NCBI GenBank assembly: GCA_964496275.1
Contig: CAZBYL010000037.1
Coordinates: forward strand, 1-25,736
Direction: 5' to 3'
Length of the DNA stretch: 25,736 nucleotides
Source: CAZBYL01 sp964496275
GTDB taxonomy: Bacteria; Synergistota; Synergistia; Synergistales; Synergistaceae
The translations under genes were made by a program, and so were the position numbers. Shown piece by piece: positions 8,783-16,414 of the stretch. The notes under the pieces were generated by a model. That model ran no database searches and was not told the DNA's origin. It saw only the letters and a list, made by a program, of their open reading frames with translations. The stretch's first letter is position 1; the number at the start of each line of letters is the position of its first letter.

Positions 8783-9700
8783 CTACCTTTCTCTGCCTCG
8801 CCCCACCAGTTCGCGCAAAGATTCCGCATTATACTGCTCCAAGAATTTCGGTATGCCGCGGCAAATATCGCGTCCCGCCGTCAAATTTCGGAAAAATGCG
8901 CTGCCGACCTCCACGGCAGACGCTCCCGCGAGCATCATCGCCACACAGTCGGATGAGGAAGAAACTCCGCCGCAAGCGACAACGGGAATTTTTACGGCTC
9001 CGCACACCTGCCACACAAGCCTGAGCGCAAGAGGAAATATCGCCGGACCCGAAAGCCCAGCGACAACCCTGTCAAACGCAGGGCGTCCTGCGAACATATC
9101 CATTCCCATTCCGAGCCACGTATTGGCGCAAACCACAGCGTCGGCGCCTTCAGCTTCAATGGCCTTGGCCACTCCGCATGGGTCTGCCGTCTGCGGGGTC
9201 ATCTTCACCCACAACGCACCCTTCCACACTTTGCGGGCGGCTCGAACCGCCTTCGCCGCGCTGCACGCCTCCATGCCCCACGCCATCCCGTCTCCGTCAA
9301 CATTCGGACAAGATATATTAAGCTCGGCGGCAGCCATACCTCCCGCATCCCACAGGCGCAAAAGAGTCTCCGCAGTCTCCTCCTCGCGCTCCATAACCAC
9401 ATTGGCTACGGCGGGAATTTTTGCCGCGGAAACAACGTGATGGTATTTATCTATAAAGCCGCTGACTCCGACATTCTGGAGCCCTATACTGTTCAAAACT
9501 CCGGACGGAGTCTCCCATATACGAATTCCGGGATTTCCCTTCCTCGGATTCAGACTTATCGCCTTTGTGCATGCCGCCCCGAGCCCCTCAGTTTTATCTC
9601 CGTTCCAATACTCCTCTTCGTACGGCCAAACTCCTGAAGCAGGAATAACAGGCGTTCTGAGTTCTATACTTCCTACCTTTACTGACAGATCTGCGCTCAT
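8783..9700 (-). CDS. pyrD: Dihydroorotate dehydrogenase B, catalytic subunit
   Basis: Oxidises dihydroorotate to orotate in pyrimidine synthesis, using FMN and passing electrons to PyrK and NAD+. The 305-residue protein carries TPVIPASGVW near the start, NSIGLQNVGV, and AELNISCPNVDGDGM with the catalytic Cys131 that defines class 1B. The FMN-phosphate region is VVACGGVSSSSDCVAMMLAGASAVEVGSA in sense, seen here as GGVSSSSD followed by GASAVEVG. The start overlaps the pyrK stop (ATGA), as expected for the PyrDB/PyrK complex. Confidence 0.96.
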   Translation of the reverse strand: MSADLSVKVGSIELRTPVIPASGVWPYEEEYWNGDKTEGLGAACTKAISLNPRKGNPGIRIWETPSGVLNSIGLQNVGVSGFIDKYHHVVSAAKIPAVANVVMEREEETAETLLRLWDAGGMAAAELNISCPNVDGDGMAWGMEACSAAKAVRAARKVWKGALWVKMTPQTADPCGVAKAIEAEGADAVVCANTWLGMGMDMFAGRPAFDRVVAGLSGPAIFPLALRLVWQVCGAVKIPVVACGGVSSSSDCVAMMLAGASAVEVGSAFFRNLTAGRDICRGIPKFLEQYNAESLRELVGRGRER

Positions 9701-10476
9701 TCTGATATCACCTCGTCGGATCTGAAAAGAGATTTATCCACACAAAGCCTCGTCATTCCGTCTTTTGTCTCAACAGCACACCCCATACAGCCGCCGTAAC
9801 CGCAGGCCATTCTCTTGTCGGGGGCTATCATCAGTTTTTCCGGCTGCGACGCACAGTGCTTCTTCATTGCTCCGATAAAACCCGGAGGGCCGCATGCCCA
9901 TATTTCCTCATTCTCGCCGAGCTCCTTCGGAAGCGCTTTAAACATGGAATCTCCGTCTCCGAAAGAACCGTCGTCAGTAAATATCTTCGCATTCGGAGCA
10001 AGCTTCAGTATCTCCTCGGCATACTTTTCGGTGCCTCTGCCGGGTATACCGAGATAAAGCCCGGCAACCTCACTCCTGTATATTTTGTTATACAGCATAA
10101 AAATAGCTATGCCCACTCCGCCGCCGGTAAGATATATTTTTTTGCCGCGAACGGGCAGGGGAACCCCGAAAAATCCCCGCAGCCGCACCATAGCTCCCTT
10201 GCGAAAACGCGACATAAAATCTGTGCCTCTTCCCAGCAGCATATAACAAACTGAAAGTTCACCGGACTCGGGAACGGCATCCGCAACGCCGAAAGGTCTG
10301 CCAAGCAAAGGGTCGGTTCCCTCGGCGGCAAAAACCATCACACAATTTCCCGGGACAGCTTTAGATGACAGTTCGGGACATTTCACGGTAAGCCAAGCAA
10401 TACGCTCACTCAACATTTCCGAACGGACTACTTCGCATTCATAATCAAGTATTTCATGACAGGAACATTCGGACAT
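9697..10476 (-). CDS. pyrK: Dihydroorotate dehydrogenase electron-transfer subunit
   Basis: Iron-sulfur flavoprotein partner of PyrD; it carries FAD and a [2Fe-2S] cluster and moves electrons to NAD+. The 259 residues show the FAD-binding RPFG motif (RPxS-like), the nucleotide-binding GGGVGIAIF, WACGPPGFI and the C-terminal cluster motif ACGYGGCMGCAV followed by RLCVD, giving the four cluster cysteines. The start ATG follows CGGAGG at a good distance. It is the first gene of a two-gene unit with pyrD and is divergent from the encapsulin operon. Confidence 0.95.
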   Translation of the reverse strand: MSECSCHEILDYECEVVRSEMLSERIAWLTVKCPELSSKAVPGNCVMVFAAEGTDPLLGRPFGVADAVPESGELSVCYMLLGRGTDFMSRFRKGAMVRLRGFFGVPLPVRGKKIYLTGGGVGIAIFMLYNKIYRSEVAGLYLGIPGRGTEKYAEEILKLAPNAKIFTDDGSFGDGDSMFKALPKELGENEEIWACGPPGFIGAMKKHCASQPEKLMIAPDKRMACGYGGCMGCAVETKDGMTRLCVDKSLFRSDEVISE

Positions 10477-10524
10477 TTTAAAACCTCCGTCGATGACAAT
10501 TTTACTCTCTGCGCACTCGTGAAT

Positions 10525-10554
10525 ATTTTACCCCAAACAGAGCTCTCTAGGCAA
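10525..10554 (-). promoter_or_regulatory. Candidate promoter of pyrK-pyrD
   Basis: On the minus strand TTGCCT (10549-10554) and TAAAAT (10525-10530) are 18 nt apart. The predicted start would leave a leader of about 40 nt before pyrK. No attenuator-like hairpin or PyrR-box was evident in so short a leader. Confidence 0.45.
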
Positions 10555-10640
10555 AAACTTACGTGAGAATGACCGAAACTCAAAATAAATTTAAGTATAA
10601 AAGCCTAACGTCATAGAACTGAATTATTACACGTATATAG

Positions 10641-10646
10641 TATAAT
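10641..10646 (+). promoter_or_regulatory. Candidate -10 element of the encapsulin operon
   Basis: Perfect TATAAT in the 290-nt spacer between pyrK and the ferritin-like gene, 120 nt before its start. No good -35 hexamer lies 16-18 nt upstream, so an activator or another sigma factor may be needed. A second weaker -10 (TAGAAT, 10693-10698) is nearer the gene. No clear Fur-box-like palindrome was recognised in the spacer. Confidence 0.35.
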
Positions 10647-10766
10647 CTAACACAACAGGCAATAATGCTGACGCACGACCGAGATATTTTTGTAGAATGG
10701 TTCGTGTAAAGCAGTTATTTAAAACGGTTTTAAATTAGATACATGAACTTGAGAGGAGATTGTGAC

Positions 10767-11102
10767 ATGGCATATTCAGAACCCTACGATAAGCTGGATC
10801 CCAAAACACTTGACATTACAAGAGCAATGACAAGCCTGAGAGAAGAACTTGAGGCAGTCGACTACTACAATCAGAGAGTAGCAACGGCTACAGATCCGGA
10901 ACTTAAGAGAATCATGGAACACAACAGAGACGAAGAAAAAGAGCACGCAGCAATGCTTATGGAGTGGGTACGCCGCAACATGGACAACTGGGACAAAGAA
11001 CTCCGCGACTACCTCTTCACCTCGGCGCCTCTCGGAGCGCATGAAGCGGCTGCGGGAGAAAGCGAATCTTCCGCATCAGACCTCGGCATAGGCAAACTAT
11101 AA
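10767..11102 (+). CDS. Encapsulated ferritin-like cargo protein (EncFtn)
   Basis: Short ferritin-like protein that oxidises Fe(II) and is packed inside an encapsulin shell. The 111 residues carry the two-helix EncFtn core: SLREELEAVDYYNQR with Glu26/Glu27, and HNRDEEKEHAAM with Glu57 and His60. These match the ferroxidase residues of the Rhodospirillum rubrum protein. After the fold an acidic/serine linker (HEAAAGESESSAS) leads to SDLGIGKL, a typical encapsulin-targeting peptide. The ATG at 10767 follows GAGAGGAG; an ATG eight codons upstream overlaps this ribosome site and is rejected. The shell gene follows after 28 nt, which fixes the function. Confidence 0.94.
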   Translation: MAYSEPYDKLDPKTLDITRAMTSLREELEAVDYYNQRVATATDPELKRIMEHNRDEEKEHAAMLMEWVRRNMDNWDKELRDYLFTSAPLGAHEAAAGESESSASDLGIGKL

Positions 11103-11130
11103 GTTATACAGGGAAGGGAGACATATAATT

Positions 11131-11931
11131 ATGGACATTCTCAAAAGATCACTTGCACCAATCGTACCGGCAGCATGGTCGGAAATAGACGAACAGGCAA
11201 AATCAGTCCTCAAATCAACACTTGCTGGACGCAAAGCGGTAGACGTAAAGGGCCCCATGGGCTGGAACTATGATGCCGTTCCCGAAGGCACACTTTCTCT
11301 TATCGAAGAGACCCCCGTCGAAGGAGTAAACTACGGCGTCCGTGAAGTTCTTCCCCTTGTGGAATTCCGCGTACCCTTCACAATGCCTATGTGGGATCTT
11401 GACGACATCAGCCGCGGCTGTAAGATAGTGGATTTCACACCGGTTCAGGAAGCCGCCCGCAAGGCTGCTCTCTTTGAGGACACAGCAATTTTCTCCGGAC
11501 TCGAAGATGCAGGAATCCTCGGCCTTGAACTCGAAGCAGACAACGAAGCGATAGAGATGCAGCTCGAAGACGAGTCAATCATCTCCGCACTTGCACAGGC
11601 GGTTCAGACAATGAGCGCACGCAACGTAGAGGGTCCCTTCCTTCTCGTATGCAGCCTGCCCCTCTGGACAAAGATACAGACCTCTTCAAAAGTGTACCCG
11701 CTCAAGAAGAGAGTCGAGGCTCTTATCGGCAATAAGATAGTGCTTTCAAGCCAGTACGAGACATCTATGCTCGTATCTCTCCGCGGCGGCGACAGCGAAC
11801 TTATCGTGGGACAGGACTTCTCGATAGGCTACCAGTCACACACAAATACGGAAGTCAACTTCTTTATCACGGAGAGCTTCACCTTCCGCGTACAGGCTCC
11901 CGAAGCTGTAGTACCCTTCAAGCTTGTCTAA
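11131..11931 (+). CDS. Family 1 encapsulin shell protein
   Basis: HK97-fold protein that self-assembles into a protein nanocompartment, here expected to house the upstream ferritin-like cargo for iron storage or detoxification. The 266 residues have the usual length and the family landmarks: MDILKRSLAPI at the N-terminus, which forms the cargo-docking groove, GRKAVDVKGPMGW, PLVEFRVPFTMPMWDLDDISRG, IEGPF-like VEGPFLLV, and the end FITESFTFRVQAPEAVVPFKLV. Trp88 aligns with the tryptophan that stacks on flavin in Thermotoga maritima encapsulin. Length and family suggest a 60-subunit T=1 shell (inference). GGGAG precedes the ATG. Confidence 0.96.
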   Translation: MDILKRSLAPIVPAAWSEIDEQAKSVLKSTLAGRKAVDVKGPMGWNYDAVPEGTLSLIEETPVEGVNYGVREVLPLVEFRVPFTMPMWDLDDISRGCKIVDFTPVQEAARKAALFEDTAIFSGLEDAGILGLELEADNEAIEMQLEDESIISALAQAVQTMSARNVEGPFLLVCSLPLWTKIQTSSKVYPLKKRVEALIGNKIVLSSQYETSMLVSLRGGDSELIVGQDFSIGYQSHTNTEVNFFITESFTFRVQAPEAVVPFKLV

Positions 11932-11947
11932 GTAATATCTAAGAAAT

Positions 11948-12001
11948 AAAACCCCCTGCGCCGATTGCGAGAGCTTTTGGCGAAGGGAGTTTCTCTTTTT
12001 A
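11948..12001 (+). terminator. Terminator of the encapsulin operon
   Basis: Imperfect 14-bp stem (AAACCCCCTGCGCC with GGCGAAGGGAGTTT, two mismatched or wobble positions) closing a 16-nt loop and followed by CTCTTTTT. It begins 16 nt after the encapsulin stop and separates the encapsulin unit from the next gene. Confidence 0.75.
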
Positions 12002-12102
12002 TGAGAAATATTCCCAATAGATTTTTTTAACCTTCGTGTTATTATCATACTCGGCATCCTGCGGATTAAGGTTCGGATAAATAAAAGAAGGTCGGTGGAA
12101 TT

Positions 12103-13080
12103 ATGTACGAAAATTTACTCACAATGTTTGACACACAGAACCCATGCTGGACAAAAGAGCTCTTTGCCCTTGCCGGGGAAGATGCGTCTGCGCTTGGAGA
12201 ACTCGAAAAAGCCGCTTTCCTGCATAATAACGGCGGAATATACAGCCTTACCGAAAAGGGTACGGAAAAATTTCTTGAGGTAAAAAACGAACTGTACATA
12301 GACGAGCTTCCCGGACGCGTCTCTGAGAAACCCGAAATACACGCAAAACGGACAAAACTGCGTATGCTGCTTGATAAAACTCACACGCAGAGGTGGGGAA
12401 TAAAAGAATTTTACACGGGGAAATCCTTTAAGTTCTGGCCGAAGCTTGAGAAAAACGAGCTCCTATCTCTGAATAACTCTATATCTTGGCTCTATGAAGA
12501 CTCAGCCATCTACAAAAAAATGAACGCAGAGTTTCCGCATGCTTTGATTGACAGCAGAAGGACAGATCTCGTCTCCCCCGAAAAACTGGCGGCATGGATT
12601 GCGGAGAACTGCAGCGAAACAGACACTCTGACGGCCGACCTGCTATACCTGAGCCGCTACGACTTTATACACTACACTGACTTCAAGGGACACCCCAACG
12701 ACCCAGACCGTATCATAAATACGGACAGATTCCTCTTCTTCTTCGCAAAAGACGACATTGCGGAAGATCTTGAAGTTGTAGGGCGCTTTCACCTCTGGCT
12801 GAATACTCTGCGGAGAATGGTAATTCCAGGATATGTGGACAGGGATACACAGGAGCAGGACAGCGTATCTTGGCTCATGTTCGTAACGGACATCGAAGCG
12901 GATGCGGTCAGGCTGGCGGAAGAGCTCGGAACGTTCAATGAAGCTCTTGTAAAAAATGCCAACCCCTTTGAAGTCTGGACAATCTCTTTTGAAGCTCTCG
13001 AAAAAGTAACAGACTCGAAAGAGGTAATATGGGAACTGCTTCCCGTCACGGCTCACGAAGTTCAGAGAACAGTTTTATAA
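12103..13080 (+). CDS. Unrecognised 325-residue protein, possible winged-helix N-terminus
   Basis: I do not recognise this family. The protein is soluble-looking, with no signal peptide or membrane segment, and is rich in aromatic and acidic residues. Residues about 10-65 could be a winged helix: a helical part (ELFALAGEDASALGELEKAAFL) followed by GGIYSLTEKGTEKFLEV, a beta-wing-like pattern common in such domains. The middle and C-terminal parts hold FYTGKSFKFWPKLEKNELL, TADLLYLSRYDFIHYTDF and DSVSWLMFVTDIEADAVRLA without a known catalytic signature. GGTGG precedes the ATG. It follows the encapsulin terminator and is probably co-transcribed with the small membrane protein 18 nt downstream. 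Confidence 0.8.
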   Translation: MYENLLTMFDTQNPCWTKELFALAGEDASALGELEKAAFLHNNGGIYSLTEKGTEKFLEVKNELYIDELPGRVSEKPEIHAKRTKLRMLLDKTHTQRWGIKEFYTGKSFKFWPKLEKNELLSLNNSISWLYEDSAIYKKMNAEFPHALIDSRRTDLVSPEKLAAWIAENCSETDTLTADLLYLSRYDFIHYTDFKGHPNDPDRIINTDRFLFFFAKDDIAEDLEVVGRFHLWLNTLRRMVIPGYVDRDTQEQDSVSWLMFVTDIEADAVRLAEELGTFNEALVKNANPFEVWTISFEALEKVTDSKEVIWELLPVTAHEVQRTVL

Positions 13081-13098
13081 AAAAGAGGTGATACTTCA

Positions 13099-13392
13099 AT
13101 GCTCAGCAACATTCTGGAAGCAATAATGCTTGTGTGCTTTGCCGCGGCATGGCCCGCTTCCCTTCTCAAATCATGGACGAGCAGAACGAGAAAAGGAAAA
13201 AGTCTCTTTTTCCTCGTAATAATATTCATAGGCTACATTGCCGGAATGGCAAAAGTAATAGTCGGAGAAGGCGCATCCTACATGCTTATTCCATACACCT
13301 TCAACACGACGCTCGTAATCTGCGACATTATTTTATACTACAGAAACTACAGGATCGACGAAGGAAAGCCGCCTCTCTTCGGGATCCTGTAG
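13099..13392 (+). CDS. Small three-helix membrane protein, SemiSWEET/PQ-loop-like
   Basis: The 97 residues contain three hydrophobic stretches at about 5-25, 36-55 and 66-82. After the first comes WPASLLKSWTSRTRKGKS, with proline in the first helix and a basic loop leading into the second, which resembles the PQ-loop arrangement of SemiSWEET sugar transporters (three helices per subunit, acting as dimers). The resemblance is by layout and motif only, so transport activity and substrate are inference. GAGGTGA lies correctly before the ATG. It is 18 nt after the unknown 325-residue gene and convergent with the serine dehydratase gene. Confidence 0.75.
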   Translation: MLSNILEAIMLVCFAAAWPASLLKSWTSRTRKGKSLFFLVIIFIGYIAGMAKVIVGEGASYMLIPYTFNTTLVICDIILYYRNYRIDEGKPPLFGIL

Positions 13393-13405
13393 GGCTATAA
13401 ACCGG

Positions 13406-14935
13406 CTAACGCAGTTTTTTTAGCTGGACGGCGCAGGGAGCGGCTGCAATACCTCCCAAAGAGGTGCATCTGAGCTCGTGCGGAAGCATCTGCCCTGTAG
13501 AATAGACTGCATCGACCGTCTCGTCTATCGGGATTGGATTTACATAACCGCCCAAAACCATATCGGCGCAAATAAAAGCCTGCGATGCAAATGAGCCGTT
13601 TCTTGTGTGGCACGGAATTTCGACAGTGGTCTGCACCAGGTCGCAAACAAGTCCCATAGCATTCTGAAACATTATTGCGGCCGCGTCGCAGGCCTGCGCT
13701 GCGTCTCCGCCCGCGGCCTCGACAACAGCCGCGGCGCCCATGGCTCCCGCCGCGCCTATCTCAACCTGACAACCGCAAACCTCCGCGGCAAAAGTTCCGC
13801 GCACTGCGAGCACCCAGCCTGCCGCACCTGCGGCCCACATGCTTCGAACCACCGTCTCACGGGGGATATTCATATCCTCAAGCATTGTGACAAGCACCCC
13901 CGGCAAAACTCCCGCCGAACCGCCTGTCGGAGCCGCGCACACTATTCCCTGGCCGCTGTTCACCTGCATGGCTGCCATGGCACGTGCCGCGGCTCTCGTG
14001 TGTATGCCTCCCAAGGCAAGTTTACCGGCTCTCTCCGCATCCATGATTTTCCTTGCTGTCGGGTGCAAAAGCAGCATTCCCGGGCTCTCTTCTGACAAGC
14101 CCAGCTTTACCGACGCCTCCATCACGGCAAGCCGCCTCTCCATTTCGGCATTGAGAACATCCTTGGGCAGACAGAGCAGCTTCGACTCATATTCGAGAGC
14201 GGCATCGGCAAGACTTATGCCGTTCTCCAGCGCATAAGAAATCATCTCAGCTCCCGATGAAAATATAGGTTCGCCGCATATCGGGAAAAAGACGGGAAGA
14301 GCGCGGCGCACAGAGAGCACATCGGGGTTGCCCAGCAGACTTTGCAGGACAGATTCCTCTGTCGGCACAGGGCTTTTCAGGAGAAAGAAATATACTCCGT
14401 CCCGTTCACGGGCGCAGACATAACCGAGAGGAGACAAGATTTCGTACACCGCCCCGTTCTCGGAAGTGACCATAAGGGCATAACTGTCTCCCGTAATATC
14501 AACCTCCCAGCCGTCAACATAGCGGAAAATAAGCCCTCCCCCGCCTGTAGAATCTGCGACAGCGGAGAATCTGCCGCCACCCTTCATAACGGCATTTATC
14601 TTTATGCTGTTGGGATGGCATGACTCGGCAAAACTCTCCTTGAGAAATTCAACCTTTACGTCAAAAGAGGGATAAAGAGTGAGCGCGTCCTTAAATCTCG
14701 GATCTGTCAGAGGCAAATCCAAAATACCCATCACTAAAGCCAAGTCGCTGCCCTGGTCATGATAACACTCCGCAATAGACGAACCTGGTTCAAACACGAA
14801 GCTGACGGAAGCGGGAACCTCCCCCATCATACTTCTGCAAATCCGACCTATATGGTACGGCCCGGCAGTGTGAGAACTTGATGAGCCCGGCATGACAGGC
14901 CCTATTACATTGTTCAGAATTCCCGCTAAAGGCAT
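13406..14935 (-). CDS. sdaA: L-serine dehydratase, single-chain iron-sulfur type
   Basis: Converts L-serine to pyruvate and ammonia with an oxygen-sensitive [4Fe-4S] cluster. The N-terminal half is the beta domain with PGSSSSHTAGP, and the C-terminal half the alpha domain with CAAPTGGSAGVLPG, EVCGCQVEIGAAGAM and VCDLVQTTVEIPC. Cysteines in the last two motifs likely supply cluster ligands. At 509 residues it is a fused (type I-like) enzyme, not the two-chain form. Two ATGs are close together (14941 and 14935). AGGAGG is 1 nt from the first and 7 nt from the second, so the second is preferred. It is divergent from a transporter gene across a palindrome-bearing spacer and fits amino-acid fermentation. 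Confidence 0.94.
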   Translation of the reverse strand: MPLAGILNNVIGPVMPGSSSSHTAGPYHIGRICRSMMGEVPASVSFVFEPGSSIAECYHDQGSDLALVMGILDLPLTDPRFKDALTLYPSFDVKVEFLKESFAESCHPNSIKINAVMKGGGRFSAVADSTGGGGLIFRYVDGWEVDITGDSYALMVTSENGAVYEILSPLGYVCARERDGVYFFLLKSPVPTEESVLQSLLGNPDVLSVRRALPVFFPICGEPIFSSGAEMISYALENGISLADAALEYESKLLCLPKDVLNAEMERRLAVMEASVKLGLSEESPGMLLLHPTARKIMDAERAGKLALGGIHTRAAARAMAAMQVNSGQGIVCAAPTGGSAGVLPGVLVTMLEDMNIPRETVVRSMWAAGAAGWVLAVRGTFAAEVCGCQVEIGAAGAMGAAAVVEAAGGDAAQACDAAAIMFQNAMGLVCDLVQTTVEIPCHTRNGSFASQAFICADMVLGGYVNPIPIDETVDAVYSTGQMLPHELRCTSLGGIAAAPCAVQLKKLR

Positions 14936-15016
14936 ACTCATTCCTCCTGCGCCTAAAAAGTAGACTGATTATTGTAAAGTATATCATTTATAAACCGATA
15001 TCAACCGTTAAAGATT

Positions 15017-15058
15017 AAAAACTTTAGATAGTAATCTGATTCACTATCAAAAACTTTA
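15017..15058. repeat. Palindrome framed by direct repeats (operator candidate)
   Basis: GATAGT (15027-15032) and ACTATC (15043-15048) form inverted arms separated by 10 nt. An exact 10-nt direct repeat, AAAAACTTTA, lies immediately on each side (15017-15026 and 15049-15058). The element is just upstream of the candidate transporter promoter and within the spacer shared with the divergent serine dehydratase gene, a usual place for a regulator-binding site. Confidence 0.5.
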
Positions 15059-15068
15059 AATTTTAGCC

Positions 15069-15097
15069 TTGTGCAAAACGCAATTCTTCATTACAAT
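15069..15097 (+). promoter_or_regulatory. Candidate promoter of the EIIC-like transporter
   Basis: TTGTGC (15069-15074) and TACAAT (15092-15097) with a 17-nt spacer. Transcription would begin near 15104, downstream of the upstream-most possible TTG codon of this frame. This supports the later TTG (15150) as the translation start. Confidence 0.5.
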
Positions 15098-15149
15098 GCA
15101 CCCCAAGCAACAGAGCAACAAAACACATCAAATAAAGGAGTTATTCCTC

Positions 15150-16178
15150 TTGACACAAAATAACAGAACTATCCAATCCTTTCTGAAGCGAAAGGGCGTT
15201 GAATTTTCCTTCAAACGGTACTTTGTAGACGCACTCGGAGCTATGGGAGTCGGGCTCTTCGCATCTCTCATAACCGGTCTGATACTCAAAACAATAGGCT
15301 CAAAGGCCGGAATTCCGCTGCTTGTGGAATTCGGCGGACTGGCAAGTTCCATGGTGGGACCTGCGATAGCGGTCGCGATAGCTCAAGCTTTACGCGCACC
15401 GGCAATGGTTGTATTCTCATGCGTCGCAGTCGGATTCGCAGGGAATACGTGGGGCGGGCCGGTCGGTGCGTTCATCGGAGCAGTGTTTGCGGCCGAGGTT
15501 GGCAAGATCGTATCCAAAGAGACAAAGATTGATATTATAGCCACACCCGCTCTCACAGTTATAGCAGGAATGGGAGTGGCAAAAATAGCAGGCCCCACGG
15601 TCAGCGCAATGATGACGGGACTCGGCATAATAATCATGAACGCCACGGAGCTGCAGCCCGGGCCGATGGGAGCCATTGTATCGGCAATAATGGGCATGAT
15701 ACTTACGCTTCCCATCTCAAGCGCAGCGATAGCCGTGGCTCTGAACCTCTCCGGCATTGCGGCGGGAGCTGCATGCGTGGGCTGCTCCACACAGATGGTC
15801 GGATTCGCGGTAATGAGCTTCAAGGAAAACGGTGTCTCAGGGCTGCTGTCACAGGGAATCGGAACCTCTATGCTGCAAATGCCGAACATAGTGCGTCACC
15901 CTATGATATGGGCTCCTCCTACAATAGCAAGCTTCATCCTGGGCCCGATATCCACTCTTGTTTTTAAAATGGAAAACATACCGTCGGGTGCGGGAATGGG
16001 AACAAGCGGCTTCGTGGGACAATTCGGCGCAATAGACGCCATGGGAAGCACTCCGTCCGTATTCTTTCAGATAGGGCTGATGCACTTTGTGCTGCCCGCT
16101 GTTTTAACCTTGATAATAGCCGAGCTGATGAGAAAGACAGGGCTGATCAAAAACGGAGACATGAAACTTGACCTGTAA
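15150..16178 (+). CDS. PTS-EIIC-type (PF13303-like) membrane transporter
   Basis: Polytopic inner-membrane protein, about ten hydrophobic helices in 342 residues, matching the 'PTS_EIIC_2' family: FKRYFVDALGAMGVGLFASLITGLIL-type start (seen as RYFVDALGAMGVGLF), GNTWGGPVGAFIG, ELQPGPMGAIVSAIMG, MIWAPPTIASFILGPI and GAGMGTSGFVGQFG. No IIA or IIB domain and no other PTS gene is in the window, so a classical phosphotransferase role is unproven. The start is TTG at 15150, with AAAGGAG 9 nt before it. The frame is open further upstream, but that part lies before the likely transcription start and is not membrane-like. The divergent serine dehydratase gene suggests a link to amino-acid uptake or export (inference). 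Confidence 0.85.
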   Translation: MTQNNRTIQSFLKRKGVEFSFKRYFVDALGAMGVGLFASLITGLILKTIGSKAGIPLLVEFGGLASSMVGPAIAVAIAQALRAPAMVVFSCVAVGFAGNTWGGPVGAFIGAVFAAEVGKIVSKETKIDIIATPALTVIAGMGVAKIAGPTVSAMMTGLGIIIMNATELQPGPMGAIVSAIMGMILTLPISSAAIAVALNLSGIAAGAACVGCSTQMVGFAVMSFKENGVSGLLSQGIGTSMLQMPNIVRHPMIWAPPTIASFILGPISTLVFKMENIPSGAGMGTSGFVGQFGAIDAMGSTPSVFFQIGLMHFVLPAVLTLIIAELMRKTGLIKNGDMKLDL

Positions 16179-16199
16179 ATAATACAGAAAGACGGCAAA

Positions 16200-16223
16200 G
16201 CCCCCTTATCCATGTAAGGGGGC
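16200..16223. terminator. Bidirectional terminator between the transporter and ywbE-like gene
   Basis: Perfect 9-bp stem GCCCCCTTA/TAAGGGGGC with a 6-nt loop. It is positioned to stop the plus-strand transporter transcript and overlaps the last base of the minus-strand YwbE gene. Flanking T-rich stretches are modest on both sides. Confidence 0.75.
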
Positions 16224-16414
16224 TATAGTATTTCCTTCACGCGCCCAACCTGCCCGTCCGTCAGCATAACCTTTATGCCGTGCGGATGAGTGGGGCTCTT
16301 CGTTAAAATTTTCATAACAGTACCACGGGTAAGTTTCCCTGTTCTCTGGTCGCACTTAAGCACGATATCAACCTCAGAACCAACCGCAATATCTGAACGC
16401 ACATTCCCGTCCAA
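16223..16414 (-). CDS. YwbE-family protein (DUF2196)
   Basis: Conserved small protein of unknown function. The 63 residues are almost entirely family signature: VGSEVDIVLKCDQRTGKLTRG, followed by KSPTHPHGIKVMLTDGQVGRVKEIL, the SPxHPHGIKV motif being the most telling. Translation starts at TTG (16414) after AGGGGGA. The basic, beta-rich sequence would fit a nucleic-acid-binding small barrel, but that is inference. It is 201 nt downstream of the signalling phosphatase gene on the same strand and shares a terminator with the facing transporter gene. Confidence 0.9.
   Translation of the reverse strand: MDGNVRSDIAVGSEVDIVLKCDQRTGKLTRGTVMKILTKSPTHPHGIKVMLTDGQVGRVKEIL

Noticed and set aside
8679..9440. 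Open frame of 253 codons on the plus strand opposite pyrD
   Set aside because: Rich in Ala, Pro, Ser and Thr as expected from the complement of a GC-rich gene; pyrD is certain, so this is not a gene.
10743..10766. Earlier ATG for the ferritin-like cargo
   Set aside because: The ribosome site GAGAGGAG lies inside this extension and serves the ATG at 10767; the family begins near that position.
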